Notes: a model not told the origin generated them from the sequence alone. A DNA stretch of 64,000 nt from Pseudobutyrivibrio sp. MD2005 (GCF_000621865.1 NZ_JHXE01000008.1:62001-126000); one strand, 5' to 3'; positions 53,329-63,130 are shown, counted from the first letter of the stretch. Numbers and translations: made by a program.

Positions 53329-55011
53329 TTAGCTAAATATTGGCTTTAATGCATCTGCAAGCTTATCCTTCATAGCCTGTGCTTCTGCAAGATCCTTACC
53401 CTTTGTAGTGAAGTAAGCTTTAATCTTTGGCTCTGTACCTGAAGGACGAACAACTACTGTGCAACCATTTTCAAGTGTGTAGATAAGAACATTTGATGAT
53501 GGAAGTCCTGTCTCTTCAGTATTCTTGTAATCTGTAACCTTTGTTACAGCAATGCCTGCGATATCCTTTGGTGGATTCTCGCGAAGTGAGCTCATGATAC
53601 CAGCCATTGTATCCATTCCAGAAAGGCCTGGGAACTCGAATGAATCTACCTTGTTGAGGTAGCGGCCATACTCTGCATAAATCTCCTCAAGACGCTGCTT
53701 AAGTGAGCTTCCGATGCTGCGATAGTAAGCAGCCATCTCACAGATAAGCATTGAGCCGATAACAGCATCCTTATCACGAACATAAGGGCCTGCAAGGTAT
53801 CCGTAAGACTCCTCGAAACCGAAGATGAATCTGTCTACTTCGCCATCAGCCTCAAGACCAGCAATCTGATCACCAATCCACTTGAAACCTGTAAGAACTG
53901 AACGAAGCTCAACACCATAGTGCTCTGCTACTGCATCTGCAAGTGGAGTAGAAACGATTGACTTAACAGCTACAGGATTCTTTGGCATTGTGCCCTTTTC
54001 GATACGTCCTGCTGCGATGTAGTCAAGAAGAAGTACACCAACTTCATTACCAGAAACAAGCTCATAGCTTCCATCTGGACACTTCATAGCAATACCCACA
54101 CGGTCTGCATCAGGGTCAGTAGCGAGCATAAGATCTGCGCCTTCTTCCTTTGCAAGCTCAAGACCAAGCTTAAGAGCGTCAAAGATTTCTGGGTTTGGAT
54201 AGCTACATGTTGTAAAGTAACCGTTTGGATATTCCTGCTCTGGAACGATAGTGATATCTGTGATACCGATGTCGTTGAGAACACGTGTAACTGGTACTAA
54301 ACCTGAACCATTAAGTGGGCTGTAAACAAGCTTAAGACCTGCTGTCTTGCAAAGACCTGGACGAACCTGGCGGTCTTCGATTGCTGCATAGAAAGCATCC
54401 TTGCAATCATCACCAACAAACTTGATAAGTCCTTTCTCAACACCCTCAGCAAAAGACATAACCTTTGCACCTGTGAGAACATCAGTCTTCTGAATCTCCG
54501 CATATACGATAGCTGCTGCATCATCTGTCATCTGGCAACCATCTGGACCATATGCCTTGTAACCATTGTATTTTGCAGGATTATGTGAAGCTGTAACCAT
54601 GATACCAGCATTACACTTGTAGTAACGTGTAGCAAATGAAAGTGCTGGAACTGGCATAAGAGCATCGTAAATACGAACATTGATGCCATTAGCTGCTAGT
54701 ACACCAGCTGCTGCCTTAGCAAAAACATCACTCTTAAGGCGTGAGTCATAGCTGATAGCAACTGTCTGATTGCCCCCCTGAGTCTTAACCCAGTTTGCAA
54801 GACCCTGTGTTGCCTGACGTACAACATATACATTCATTCTATTTGTACCTGCACCAAGTACACCACGAAGACCTGCTGTACCAAATGCAAGAGCCACTGC
54901 AAATCTGTCCTTAATCTCTTCATCCTTACCCTCAATCTTTGCAAGCTCAGGCTTTAAATCTGGATCATCCAAATCAGATGCAAGCCAACGCTTATAATCG
55001 TCATTATACAT
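53329..55011 (-). CDS. Phosphoglucomutase/phosphomannomutase
   Basis: A 560-residue alpha-D-phosphohexomutase of the PgcA/YbbT type, interconverting glucose-1-P and glucose-6-P. Signatures are FGTAGLRG, the phosphoserine loop GIMVTASHNPAKYNGYK, the metal site ATDPDADRVGIA, the sugar loop FGFEESYGYL and the phosphate loop VRPSGTEPKIKAY. Its product feeds polymer and wall sugar synthesis. Strong SD AAAGGAG and a near-consensus promoter (55053-55081). It has an unusual long terminator. Confidence 0.95.
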   Translation of the reverse strand: MYNDDYKRWLASDLDDPDLKPELAKIEGKDEEIKDRFAVALAFGTAGLRGVLGAGTNRMNVYVVRQATQGLANWVKTQGGNQTVAISYDSRLKSDVFAKAAAGVLAANGINVRIYDALMPVPALSFATRYYKCNAGIMVTASHNPAKYNGYKAYGPDGCQMTDDAAAIVYAEIQKTDVLTGAKVMSFAEGVEKGLIKFVGDDCKDAFYAAIEDRQVRPGLCKTAGLKLVYSPLNGSGLVPVTRVLNDIGITDITIVPEQEYPNGYFTTCSYPNPEIFDALKLGLELAKEEGADLMLATDPDADRVGIAMKCPDGSYELVSGNEVGVLLLDYIAAGRIEKGTMPKNPVAVKSIVSTPLADAVAEHYGVELRSVLTGFKWIGDQIAGLEADGEVDRFIFGFEESYGYLAGPYVRDKDAVIGSMLICEMAAYYRSIGSSLKQRLEEIYAEYGRYLNKVDSFEFPGLSGMDTMAGIMSSLRENPPKDIAGIAVTKVTDYKNTEETGLPSSNVLIYTLENGCTVVVRPSGTEPKIKAYFTTKGKDLAEAQAMKDKLADALKPIFS

Positions 55012-55052
55012 AATTACATCTCCTTTATTTTTTCATAACTAAAACTCTCTTA

Positions 55053-55086
55053 ATTTTAAATTTTTAGGTTAGGCATGTCAACCTAA
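55053..55086 (-). promoter_or_regulatory. Phosphoglucomutase promoter with inverted repeat
   Basis: TTGACA (55076-55081), a 17-bp spacer and TAAAAT (55053-55058) are read on the minus strand. TTAGGTT (55064-55070) and AACCTAA (55080-55086) form a perfect 7-bp inverted repeat over the -35 and part of the spacer, a likely operator. Confidence 0.75.
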
Positions 55087-55106
55087 GTAATGTTAATTAT
55101 TTTTTG

Positions 55107-55146
55107 TATAGATTCCTGAAAGACATCAGTTTTTCAGGAATCTATA
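55107..55146. repeat. 15-bp perfect hairpin upstream of the phosphoglucomutase promoter
   Basis: TATAGATTCCTGAAA (55107-55121) and its exact complement (55132-55146) with a 10-nt loop. There is no T-run on either strand, so it is not a standard terminator. It lies between the promoter and array B. Confidence 0.7.
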
Positions 55147-55175
55147 TCTAATTGGGGTGGGTGCGGCGCCTAAAT

Positions 55176-55415
55176 TTACCACTGTAACCCGGATTCTTGT
55201 AAATACAGTGGTAAAATTAATGTGCTTTTACCACTGTAAATCAGATTCTTCTATATTAAGTGGTAATTTCTGAGTATCTTTACCACTGTAAATCGGCTTC
55301 TTCCATATTCAGTGGTAATTTTTGAGTATCTTTACCACTGTAAATCGGCTTCTTCTATATTCAGTGGTAATTTCTTTGTACGGTAAAATATTCAACAAGC
55401 AACAGCCATACCGTA
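55176..55415. repeat. Array B: four TTACCACTG/CAGTGGTAA units, exact 52-bp period, plus a fifth with other arms
   Basis: Left arms start at 55176, 55228, 55280 and 55332, each exactly 52 bp apart. Right arms start exactly 30 bp later (55206, 55258, 55310, 55362). Loop sequences of units 2-4 are similar, so this array looks young. A fifth pair with different arms, TACGGTA (55379-55385) and TACCGTA (55409-55415), keeps the 30-bp spacing. The arms contain the CACTGT word of array A. Confidence 0.9.
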
Positions 55416-55540
55416 AATAAGTACAAATAACGATTTGTTAATTTAACTGTCTTCAATTATACAGAATCCTCATCCATCAATGAACACACAATTCAAAAAT
55501 TGGTAACAAAAAAAATTTCACAGGCTCTACTTGCTGAATA

Positions 55541-55882
55541 AAAAGGTATAACCATCTATAATTATTGCTCTTAGTTATACCTTTTTAGATTCAATATTAT
55601 GTTCCATAGCTCATTAAAAGGTATAACCTTCCATAATATTCCTCGCTAGTTACACCTTTTTGACTTCAATATAGTGTCTCATTGCCCACCAAAAGGTATA
55701 ACCCGCCATAAATTTCCACTCTGGTTATACCTTTTTGACTTCAATATAATGTCTCATTGCCCACCAAAAGGTATAACCCGCCATAAATTCCCAAGCCAGT
55801 TATACCTTTTTGACTTCATATTAATCCCTCATAAATTATAAAAGGTATAACCACCTCCCATATCAGACCAAGATTATACCTT
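55541..55882. repeat. Array C: five AAAAGGTATAACC/GGTTATACCTTTT units, 75-bp period
   Basis: Left arms start at 55541, 55616, 55691, 55766 and 55840 (75, 75, 75 and 74 bp apart). Right arms (GTTATACC core) start 33 bp later in every unit: 55574, 55649, 55724, 55799 and 55873. Units 3 and 4 are nearly identical through loop and spacer; units 1 and 5 have diverged. Each unit has an A-run before and a T-run after the stem, so each resembles a bidirectional terminator. It lies downstream of folC. Confidence 0.9.
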
Positions 55883-56094
55883 CACAGAAAAGGAGCCCGC
55901 CACAAGGGAAGGCTCTAACAATTCAATTATTTAATTCTTCAAACTGGAATTTATCGATTACAATATACAGATTGTCATACTACAATCCGTGGTACAATCA
56001 AAAACTCATATTGAGTTATGCCCTTAATATAAGTATAGGATTATAATCCAGTATTGTAACCCTTAAGATAAAGCCTTCGGTGACTGGCTTAAGT
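55883..56094. other. Gene-free stretch between array C and folC
   Basis: No frame with an SD was seen. It contains a perfect 12-bp palindrome GGATTATAATCC (56038-56049), short repeats AACTCA/TGAGTT and GATTGT/ACAATC, and GAGCC/GGCTC near 55893-55916. No convincing folC terminator was found; AAGCC/GGCTT near the stop is weak. Confidence 0.45.
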
Positions 56095-57465
56095 TCATCC
56101 AATTTTTGATAAAAGATACAGTGAACCACATATGCATACAACTTCTGCATGGCTACTGATATCATTTAAATTCATTTCAAGAGTGAACACTTCTGCATCA
56201 ACGCCTCTAGCGCGAATCATTTCGGCCAGTTTTTCTGGTGGCATAGTTCTAGCATTTGGTACTGCCACAGTGTAGCATTTGTCAGCGATAGGCATGAGTG
56301 TATCAAGGATAATACCTACTTCTTTATCAGCAAGAATTCCCATTATAAAAGTGATTTTTTTATCTGGGAAGTATTCTTCGAGTGATTTACGAAGTACTGC
56401 TGCACCCTGCCTGTTATGACCGCCGTCTATAATGACTGGCGGATTATCTGAAAGCAGCGTGAATCTGCCATACCACTTCGTATTTACGATACCATTTTTA
56501 ATGTTATCTTCAATGATTTCGTAACCAAGGCTACTAAGCTTTCTTGCTGCTGCTATGGCTAGTGCTGCATTATCAATTTGATATGTTCCAAGCATTTCTG
56601 TGAAATACTCTTTGCCATCTGCCACTACAAATTTTTGTCCATGAATATCTCTGTCTATTATTTTACTAGGGGCAACAAAATCAATCGGTACTACTGAATT
56701 TATATGCTCAACATAATCAATTTCAGTGCAGCTATCATCTTTAAAATATGTTATTTCCATATCCTCAAAAGACCTGCACACTTCTGTTAGGACCTCTGTA
56801 ACTTCAGGCTCCTGCTTAGCACTCACCACAACAGTCCCAGGCTTTATTATCCCTGCTTTTTCTACAGCAATCTCCCTTAGGGTGTTGCCTAGTATGGTCA
56901 TGTGATCATAACTGATTGGCGTGATGACAGAAACAAGCGGCGCTGGTATTACATTGGTGGTATCCATTCTGCCACCCATGCTTACTTCAAGAAGCACTAT
57001 GTCGCATTTCTTTTCGATAAAATACATAAATGCCATGACAGTCAAAAATTCATATTCACTGACAAATATTCCTTCTTTGGCAAGCTCATCATAAGCAGGC
57101 TTAACCTTTGAAAACACATCTGCAAATTCTTCATCCGAAATGTCCATTCCGTTCACCTTGAACATCTCGTTATATCGATATAAAAACGGTGAAGTAAAGG
57201 CACCCGTAACGACGGATGCCTCATACAAAATGTTAGCAAGATATGCCGTAGTGGAACCTTTGCCATTGGTTCCTGCAATGTGAACATATTTAAGTTTGTC
57301 CTGAGGCCTATCAAGTTTTTCTAAAAGCATAAGCTCCGCATCTAATGAGAAGAAATTCTTCTTTGCACCGCCATCTTTCGGTGGCATAAAATGTGGCATG
57401 TTCTTGAAAAAATCTATTGCCTCTTGATATGTATGTTTTCTCATTTTGATAATCTTCTTTTTCAT
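56095..57465 (-). CDS. folC: Folylpolyglutamate / dihydrofolate synthase
   Basis: A Mur-ligase-family enzyme that adds glutamate to folates. The 456-residue protein has the P-loop VHIAGTNGKGSTTAYL (about 63-78), ITPISYDHMTILGNTLREIAVEKAGII and the C-terminal VIIDGGHNRQGAAVL (DGAHN-like) with FIMGILADKEV. The start is uncertain. ATG 57465 has only a weak SD (GGAATGAG), and an in-frame ATG at 57444 has none better. Its promoter region abuts the phosphoketolase terminator. Confidence 0.93.
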   Translation of the reverse strand: MKKKIIKMRKHTYQEAIDFFKNMPHFMPPKDGGAKKNFFSLDAELMLLEKLDRPQDKLKYVHIAGTNGKGSTTAYLANILYEASVVTGAFTSPFLYRYNEMFKVNGMDISDEEFADVFSKVKPAYDELAKEGIFVSEYEFLTVMAFMYFIEKKCDIVLLEVSMGGRMDTTNVIPAPLVSVITPISYDHMTILGNTLREIAVEKAGIIKPGTVVVSAKQEPEVTEVLTEVCRSFEDMEITYFKDDSCTEIDYVEHINSVVPIDFVAPSKIIDRDIHGQKFVVADGKEYFTEMLGTYQIDNAALAIAAARKLSSLGYEIIEDNIKNGIVNTKWYGRFTLLSDNPPVIIDGGHNRQGAAVLRKSLEEYFPDKKITFIMGILADKEVGIILDTLMPIADKCYTVAVPNARTMPPEKLAEMIRARGVDAEVFTLEMNLNDISSHAEVVCICGSLYLLSKIG

Positions 57466-57482
57466 TTTTATCGGCTCATTCC

Positions 57483-57513
57483 GACTCGGTATCTTCCGAG
57501 TTAATTACATTAT
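57483..57513 (-). promoter_or_regulatory. folC -10 box and leader inverted repeat
   Basis: A perfect TATAAT (57508-57513, minus strand) has a weak -35 (TTTATT, 16-bp spacer) inside the phosphoketolase terminator. Downstream, ACTCGG (57483-57488) and CCGAGT (57495-57500) form a 6-bp inverted repeat 18 bp before the folC start codon. Confidence 0.5.
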
Positions 57514-57524
57514 ATCCTTATGGA

Positions 57525-57568
57525 ACAAAAAATAAAGCCACACTACCACCGCAGTAATAGTATGACTT
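57525..57568 (-). terminator. Terminator of the phosphoketolase gene
   Basis: In minus-strand RNA, AAAGUCAUACUAUUAC (57553-57568) pairs over all 16 positions with GUGGUAGUGUGGCUUU (57533-57548), including several G-U pairs, around the loop UGCG. AUUUUUUG follows. Confidence 0.92.
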
Positions 57569-57606
57569 TATAAGATATTTATATTGGATGTGCTATCCTT
57601 CTAAAA

Positions 57607-59973
57607 CTAATTAAGACCTGTCCACTTCCACTCTGCAATTTCTGGCATATCTACACCGATATCGTGGATGTATGTCTTGTGCTCAACAAGCTTGTCTCTC
57701 ATCTTCTGCTTTAAGAATGCGCCCTTGTTTTCCATCTCAGGCATATTGTTAAGCATAGCGATAACAAGGTTGAAACGGTCAATCTTGTTCTGAACTCTCA
57801 TGTCGAATGGAGTTGTGATTGTACCTTCTTCATGATATCCATAAACGTGGATGTTTCTGTTGTGTCTTGTGTATGTAAGCTCGTGGATAAGTGTTGGATA
57901 TCCGTGGAATGCGAATATGATTGGCTTATCCTTTGTAAAGATTGAATCGTAATCTACATCTGAAAGACCATGTGGATGCTTGTTGCTTGGCTCCATCTTC
58001 ATAAGGTCGACAACGTTTACGAAACGAACCTTGATTTCTGGCATCTCCTTGTGGAGAATGTCAACTGCTGCAAGAGCCTCAAGTGTAGGTGTGTCACCGC
58101 AGCAAGCAAGTACAATATCAGGCTCTTCACCATTGTCTGTAGAAGCCCAATCCCAGATACCGATACCCTGAGTACAGTGCTTAACAGCCTGCTCCATTGT
58201 GAGCCACTGTGGTCTAGGGTGCTTAGATGCAACTATCGCATTTACGTAGTTCTTGCTCTTTAAGCAATGATCCATTGTAGAGAGCAAGCAGTTTGCATCT
58301 GGTGGAAGATAAAGTCTTACCACGTCTGCCTTCTTGTTAGAGATGTGATCAAGGAAGCCTGGATCCTGGTGTGTAAATCCGTTGTGATCCTGCTGCCATA
58401 CGTTTGATGTAAGAAGAAGGTTGAGTGATGCAATTGGTCGTCTCCAAGGAAGGCTGTTGCAAACCTTGAGCCACTTAGCATGCTGAGCTGCCATAGAATC
58501 GATGATTCTGATGAAAGCTTCGTAGCTTGCGAAGAAGCCGTGACGACCTGTAAGAAGATATCCCTCTAACCAGCCTTCACACATATGCTCTGAAAGCATT
58601 GAATCCATTACACGACCATCCTGTGCAAGGAACTGATCTGTGCCTTCTTCGATTGGTGAGTTCCAATCTCTATTTGTAACCTCGAATACCTTGTTAAGAC
58701 GATTAGACATTGTCTCATCTGGTCCAAAGATACGGAAGTTCTTCTGATCCTCGTTAAGCTTGAATACGTCACGAATGTATCCGCCAAGCTCAATCATATC
58801 CTGCTTTTCAACTGCACCTGGAGCTGGAACATCGATAGCGTAATCACGGAAATCTGGAAGTCTAAGATCGTGAAGAAGCTTACCACCATTTGCATGTGGA
58901 TTAGCGCCCATACGTCTGTCTCCCTTTGGAGCAAGTTCCTCTAGCTCTGGGATAAGGCGACCATTCTCATCGAAAAGCTCCTCTGGATGATAGCTCTTTA
59001 ACCACTTCTCAAGGATTTCCATGTGCTCTGGCTTGTCCATCATAACTGGAACCTGGTGAGCTGCGAAAGAACCTTCGATCTTGTTGCCATCAACAACCTT
59101 TGGACCTGTCCATCCCTTTGGTGTACGAAGAACGATCATTGGCCATACTGGTCTTGTAGCATCGCCTGTTTCTCTAGCGTGCTTCTGGATAGCCTTAATC
59201 TTGTCCATACATTCATCAAGAGTCTCTGCCATCTTCTTGTGCATAACCTTAGGGTCATCACCCTCAACGAAGTGTGGCTCCCATCCCATACCTGTGAAGA
59301 AGCTTACAAGCTCTTCATGAGACATACGAGCAAGGATTGTAGGGTTTGAAATCTTGAATCCGTTGAGGTGAAGGATTGGGAGAACTGCACCATCTGTTAC
59401 TGGATTTAAGAATTTATTTGACTGCCATGAAGTAGCGAGTGGGCCTGTTTCAGCCTCGCCATCACCAACAACGCATGCGGCAATAAGTTCTGGATTATCG
59501 AATACTGCACCGAAAGAGTGAGCGATAGAGTATCCAAGCTCACCACCTTCGTGGATTGATCCTGGGTTCTCTGGAGCAACGTGGCTTGAGATACCGCCTG
59601 GGAATGAGAACTGCTTGCAAAGCTTCTGCATACCATCAATATCGCGGCTTACATTTGGATAAACCTCACTGTAAGAGCCTTCAAGATATGTGTTGGCTAC
59701 AAAGAAGTTTCCACCGTGACCTGGACCAGAAATAAGAATCATGTCCTGATCGTATTTGTTGATAACACGATTGAGGTGAACATAAATAAAGTTCTGTCCT
59801 GGTACTGTTCCCCAGTGACCTACGATTTTTTTCTTAACCTGCTCTCTTGTAAGTGGCTTACGAAGGAGTGGATTGTCAAGAAGATACAACTGTGCTGCTG
59901 CGAGGTAATTAGTTGCACGCCAGTAGGCGTCCATTTTCTCTAAATACTCGTCGGTGATTTGACTGTGATTCAT
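57607..59973 (-). CDS. xfp: Xylulose-5-P / fructose-6-P phosphoketolase
   Basis: A thiamine-diphosphate enzyme of 788 residues that cleaves xylulose-5-P (and/or fructose-6-P) with phosphate to acetyl-P and glyceraldehyde-3-P (or erythrose-4-P). It has the family segments [59 protein letters not shown] (ThDP motif), TNRDW and [16 protein letters not shown]. It gives a pentose route to acetate or butyrate. Strong SD AAAGGAG. The promoter at 60021 is overlapped by a 23-bp palindrome. Confidence 0.97.
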   Translation of the reverse strand: MNHSQITDEYLEKMDAYWRATNYLAAAQLYLLDNPLLRKPLTREQVKKKIVGHWGTVPGQNFIYVHLNRVINKYDQDMILISGPGHGGNFFVANTYLEGSYSEVYPNVSRDIDGMQKLCKQFSFPGGISSHVAPENPGSIHEGGELGYSIAHSFGAVFDNPELIAACVVGDGEAETGPLATSWQSNKFLNPVTDGAVLPILHLNGFKISNPTILARMSHEELVSFFTGMGWEPHFVEGDDPKVMHKKMAETLDECMDKIKAIQKHARETGDATRPVWPMIVLRTPKGWTGPKVVDGNKIEGSFAAHQVPVMMDKPEHMEILEKWLKSYHPEELFDENGRLIPELEELAPKGDRRMGANPHANGGKLLHDLRLPDFRDYAIDVPAPGAVEKQDMIELGGYIRDVFKLNEDQKNFRIFGPDETMSNRLNKVFEVTNRDWNSPIEEGTDQFLAQDGRVMDSMLSEHMCEGWLEGYLLTGRHGFFASYEAFIRIIDSMAAQHAKWLKVCNSLPWRRPIASLNLLLTSNVWQQDHNGFTHQDPGFLDHISNKKADVVRLYLPPDANCLLSTMDHCLKSKNYVNAIVASKHPRPQWLTMEQAVKHCTQGIGIWDWASTDNGEEPDIVLACCGDTPTLEALAAVDILHKEMPEIKVRFVNVVDLMKMEPSNKHPHGLSDVDYDSIFTKDKPIIFAFHGYPTLIHELTYTRHNRNIHVYGYHEEGTITTPFDMRVQNKIDRFNLVIAMLNNMPEMENKGAFLKQKMRDKLVEHKTYIHDIGVDMPEIAEWKWTGLN

Positions 59974-60020
59974 TTTACTTCTCCTTTAAATACTTTAGGT
60001 TTTTCTAAAAGACAAAAATC

Positions 60021-60055
60021 ATTATATAACAAAAGGATGTACATTGTACATCCTT
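60021..60055 (-). promoter_or_regulatory. Phosphoketolase promoter with 23-bp palindrome
   Basis: A perfect TATAAT (60021-60026) with TGTACA 18 bp upstream (60045-60050) is on the minus strand. AAGGATGTACA-T-TGTACATCCTT (60033-60055) is a perfect 11-bp inverted repeat about a 1-nt centre. It covers the -35 and stops 6 bp short of the -10. The placement fits a repressor operator. A small T-run (CCTTTTG) means it might also end NRPS transcripts. Confidence 0.65.
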
Positions 60056-60164
60056 AATTGTTATTTTGTTAAATTTTTATCTAGCATCTAAATAATAACC
60101 ATTTCAATTTATAACGGCTATTCGATTTTTTACCTGTTAAGGTTTAATTTTTGTTTTCACAGAA

Positions 60165-63104
60165 TCATTCTTTCTCAATCTCTGCTAATAGATTCTTTAC
60201 AGATATTGTATAATCAGAAAGATTAATCAGCTTATTACAAACCCCGCAAAATAGTTTTGCAAAGGCTTCAACTGTACTTTTCTTATAGATGCCTGCATCA
60301 TAATCAACCAAAACTGAATAATCTTCTTTACTATCAAGAATTTCCAAATCCATCTTGTTATTGCAAGCCATATTGTCCGATGATAGCGTTGTTATTTCTT
60401 TTACAATATCATCACTATCTCCGTAGTCATAAATATCGCCCTGGTATATAAGGCAGAGTAGATTTTCTCCAAAATATTCTCCAGCCTCTTCCCAATATGA
60501 TAGGTTACCATGAGCAATGCCATCTTTTATTTGATCAGCCACCATATAGAGAAAATCTTTCACAGACAGCTCCTCTTCTAAATAAAATGTGACTGGCAAA
60601 TCCTTTATGAAACAGCCAACAGTATTAATTCTTCGTAAGTCGTATCTTCCATTCCACGTCCATTTGAAAGCTACATTGTTGTTCTTACGATTTATAGCAA
60701 GCGCTATAGCCACAGCGGCGATATATAATCCATTTCGGCCAAGTCCATACATATCGCTTATTTTCTTTACCCCCGCTCTTTCAAATGGAAAAGCCAGAAT
60801 GAACTCCTCATCCTTATTATTTTGCCCATTATAATCAGGGATTGGTAGGGTGATACAACCATCTCTGTGATAGCGCTCTTTGAAATAATCCATATTTTTT
60901 CTGAAAGATTCTGACGCTCTGTAATTATTCTCTTCAACACAGATAGCCAAATAATCATCCCTTGAGACAACCTCTTCCCTATATATGTCTCCAATATCCT
61001 CCAAAAATTTGTGATACGAGCTGCCATCGCATATAGCATGACATATATCAAGCAGTCCTTCTTTTGACTCTTCTGTTTCTATCAACCTGCACCTAAATAA
61101 AGGACTATTATCAAAAGTAAAAGGATGCACAAACTTTTTCACCAGTTTATCCAGCTCCTCTGTACTCATCCTTTCAGGCATGATATCAGGCTGTATATTC
61201 TTATCAAACCTCTGTATAAAGCCGTCCTTCGTTTCTTCTATAGTACTGCAAAGGGATGGGTGTAACAGAATAGCTTTATTGATAGCTTCTGCCAACCTAT
61301 CTAAATCAACAAATGGATCAAGATAAAATCTTATTGGCAAGTTCAATACCGAAGCTTGCCTATTTTGAGCCTGTACACGAAGAAGATAATTCTGAGAAGC
61401 ATTCACTTTTACATATTTTACTTCGTTAGATAACGATGTGTTTTCATGTGACGCTTTTTTTATCAGATCCTCTATGGCTTTTGCACATCTTCCCTCATAT
61501 ATTTGTTGCACACAAAAGCCCTCGATTTGACATCGCACAACTACTAGCATTGCCGTAATCGATTCTCCACCTATCTCAAAAAAGTCATCATTTATTCCAA
61601 TTTTCCTATTACACTCAAGTACGTTTTCAAATGCCTCACATATTATTCGCTGAATATCATTTTCCGGCTCAACATAGGTACTCGATTCAGAAAAAGCAAC
61701 TGGTTCTGGCAAGCGCAGCTTATCAACCTTGCCATTTGAATTATATGGTATCTCTGAAAGCCTGATGAAATGCTGAGGTATCATATAGAATGGAAGATAT
61801 GATTTCAAAACATGAGATTCATTTTCCTGTGAAAGATTACACTCATCGACATAATATGCACATAAAAATGGGGTTCCCGTATTACCCTTAAATGCTTTCA
61901 CTGCGCAGAAATCTATATTATATGCCTTCTTTATAGCACTCTCTACTTCTGTCAATTCCACACGATTGCCGTTTATCTTAACCATTTCGTCTATACGACC
62001 CCAAATGGTGTATCTTCCCTGTTTATCCACAGAAGCATAATCCGATGTTCTATAAAAACGTTTTCCCCCAATTGTAACAAATGATTTTTCATTTTCATTA
62101 GAGAGATTATGATATCCTCGAAAGAATGGAAGAAATACACATAGCTCTCCCTCATTCCCTTGATTACCGTCTTCATCAAGCAATACAATCTCACTGCCTT
62201 TAGTAGGATATCCTATAGGAGAGTTGCTGTATGCCCTGTCCAATCTATAATATCCTAAAGGATGGCCTAACTCACTTGGGCCATAAATATTGACCACATC
62301 AAAATCCTTTGGTTCTATATCAGACACTATTTCTCCACCGGTGTATCCAACCCTCATACTTTTTATGCCAAGTTGCTGTAACACATTCAAAAACGTTGGC
62401 GTCATAAACGTAGAGTCTATCCCGTGGTCATTAAAATACGCACAAAGTCTTACTGGATCTTTGGTTGTCTCCCAAGAAAGCACGTGTATGGTAGATCCTA
62501 GACTAAGAAAACCTATGGTTATATATATGCCTGCCACGTACGATTCTGGAACAACATGAGCAAAAATAAGTGGCTCTTCTATGGTCTCATCCCCCAGTGG
62601 ATACACATAATCACGCAGAAAAGCCTCTCCTTCATAAATACGCTCATATACCCCGTATTCCTGAGCAGCTCCTTTTGGCGTGCCACTGCTACCTGATGTA
62701 TATATGTAAAATGCAAGGTCATGTAAGTCAGGCTCGACAAAATCTGCGCTTTCTGGTAATTTCATTGCCTCAGCCCATTCCTTGTCACTCATTACCAGCT
62801 TACAATCGCAATCTTTTATAACGTAATCTATACGCTCTTTTCCCATCAAGTCCTCAAGGGCAACCCACGCTGCACCAGCCATCATAACACCTATGCGTGT
62901 GGCGATATATTCCATTCCTTTTGCATAGTAGATTCCAACAGTATCTTCTTTTCCAATTCCAATATTTTGAAGGTAATGATTAACTCTCATGGCATATCCT
63001 AAGAGTTCCTTATATGTGGTTTTTCGATTGCCATCGTGATCCACCACTGCTATGCGGTCTGGATGATTTGTTGCCCATTTTCGCAATCTGTCAATGTATT
63101 CCAT
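60165..63104 (-). CDS. Single-module non-ribosomal peptide synthetase (A-PCP-C)
   Basis: The 979-residue enzyme has an adenylation domain (about 1-465, AFYIYTSGSSGTPKG, NIYGPSELGHPLGYY, YRTSDYASVDKQGRYTIWGRIDEMVKINGNRVE, YNSNGKVDKLRLP). A carrier domain (about 490-555, DDFFEIGGESITAM with the phosphopantetheine Ser) and a C-terminal condensation-like domain (about 570-979, LDICHAICDGSSYHKFLED) follow. The C domain motif is CHAICDG, keeping the second His and the Asp-Gly but with Cys for the first His. The order A-PCP-C without thioesterase suggests the C domain releases the product onto a free amine or alcohol. SD is AAGGAG. Confidence 0.9.
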   Translation of the reverse strand: MEYIDRLRKWATNHPDRIAVVDHDGNRKTTYKELLGYAMRVNHYLQNIGIGKEDTVGIYYAKGMEYIATRIGVMMAGAAWVALEDLMGKERIDYVIKDCDCKLVMSDKEWAEAMKLPESADFVEPDLHDLAFYIYTSGSSGTPKGAAQEYGVYERIYEGEAFLRDYVYPLGDETIEEPLIFAHVVPESYVAGIYITIGFLSLGSTIHVLSWETTKDPVRLCAYFNDHGIDSTFMTPTFLNVLQQLGIKSMRVGYTGGEIVSDIEPKDFDVVNIYGPSELGHPLGYYRLDRAYSNSPIGYPTKGSEIVLLDEDGNQGNEGELCVFLPFFRGYHNLSNENEKSFVTIGGKRFYRTSDYASVDKQGRYTIWGRIDEMVKINGNRVELTEVESAIKKAYNIDFCAVKAFKGNTGTPFLCAYYVDECNLSQENESHVLKSYLPFYMIPQHFIRLSEIPYNSNGKVDKLRLPEPVAFSESSTYVEPENDIQRIICEAFENVLECNRKIGINDDFFEIGGESITAMLVVVRCQIEGFCVQQIYEGRCAKAIEDLIKKASHENTSLSNEVKYVKVNASQNYLLRVQAQNRQASVLNLPIRFYLDPFVDLDRLAEAINKAILLHPSLCSTIEETKDGFIQRFDKNIQPDIMPERMSTEELDKLVKKFVHPFTFDNSPLFRCRLIETEESKEGLLDICHAICDGSSYHKFLEDIGDIYREEVVSRDDYLAICVEENNYRASESFRKNMDYFKERYHRDGCITLPIPDYNGQNNKDEEFILAFPFERAGVKKISDMYGLGRNGLYIAAVAIALAINRKNNNVAFKWTWNGRYDLRRINTVGCFIKDLPVTFYLEEELSVKDFLYMVADQIKDGIAHGNLSYWEEAGEYFGENLLCLIYQGDIYDYGDSDDIVKEITTLSSDNMACNNKMDLEILDSKEDYSVLVDYDAGIYKKSTVEAFAKLFCGVCNKLINLSDYTISVKNLLAEIEKE

Positions 63105-63130
63105 GCTTTTTTGACATCTCCTTGTAGAAT

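Noticed and set aside
55176-55882. CRISPR array
   Set aside because: Repeats alternate in orientation, arms are only 9-13 bp, spacers in B and C are similar to each other rather than unique, and no cas gene is in the window.
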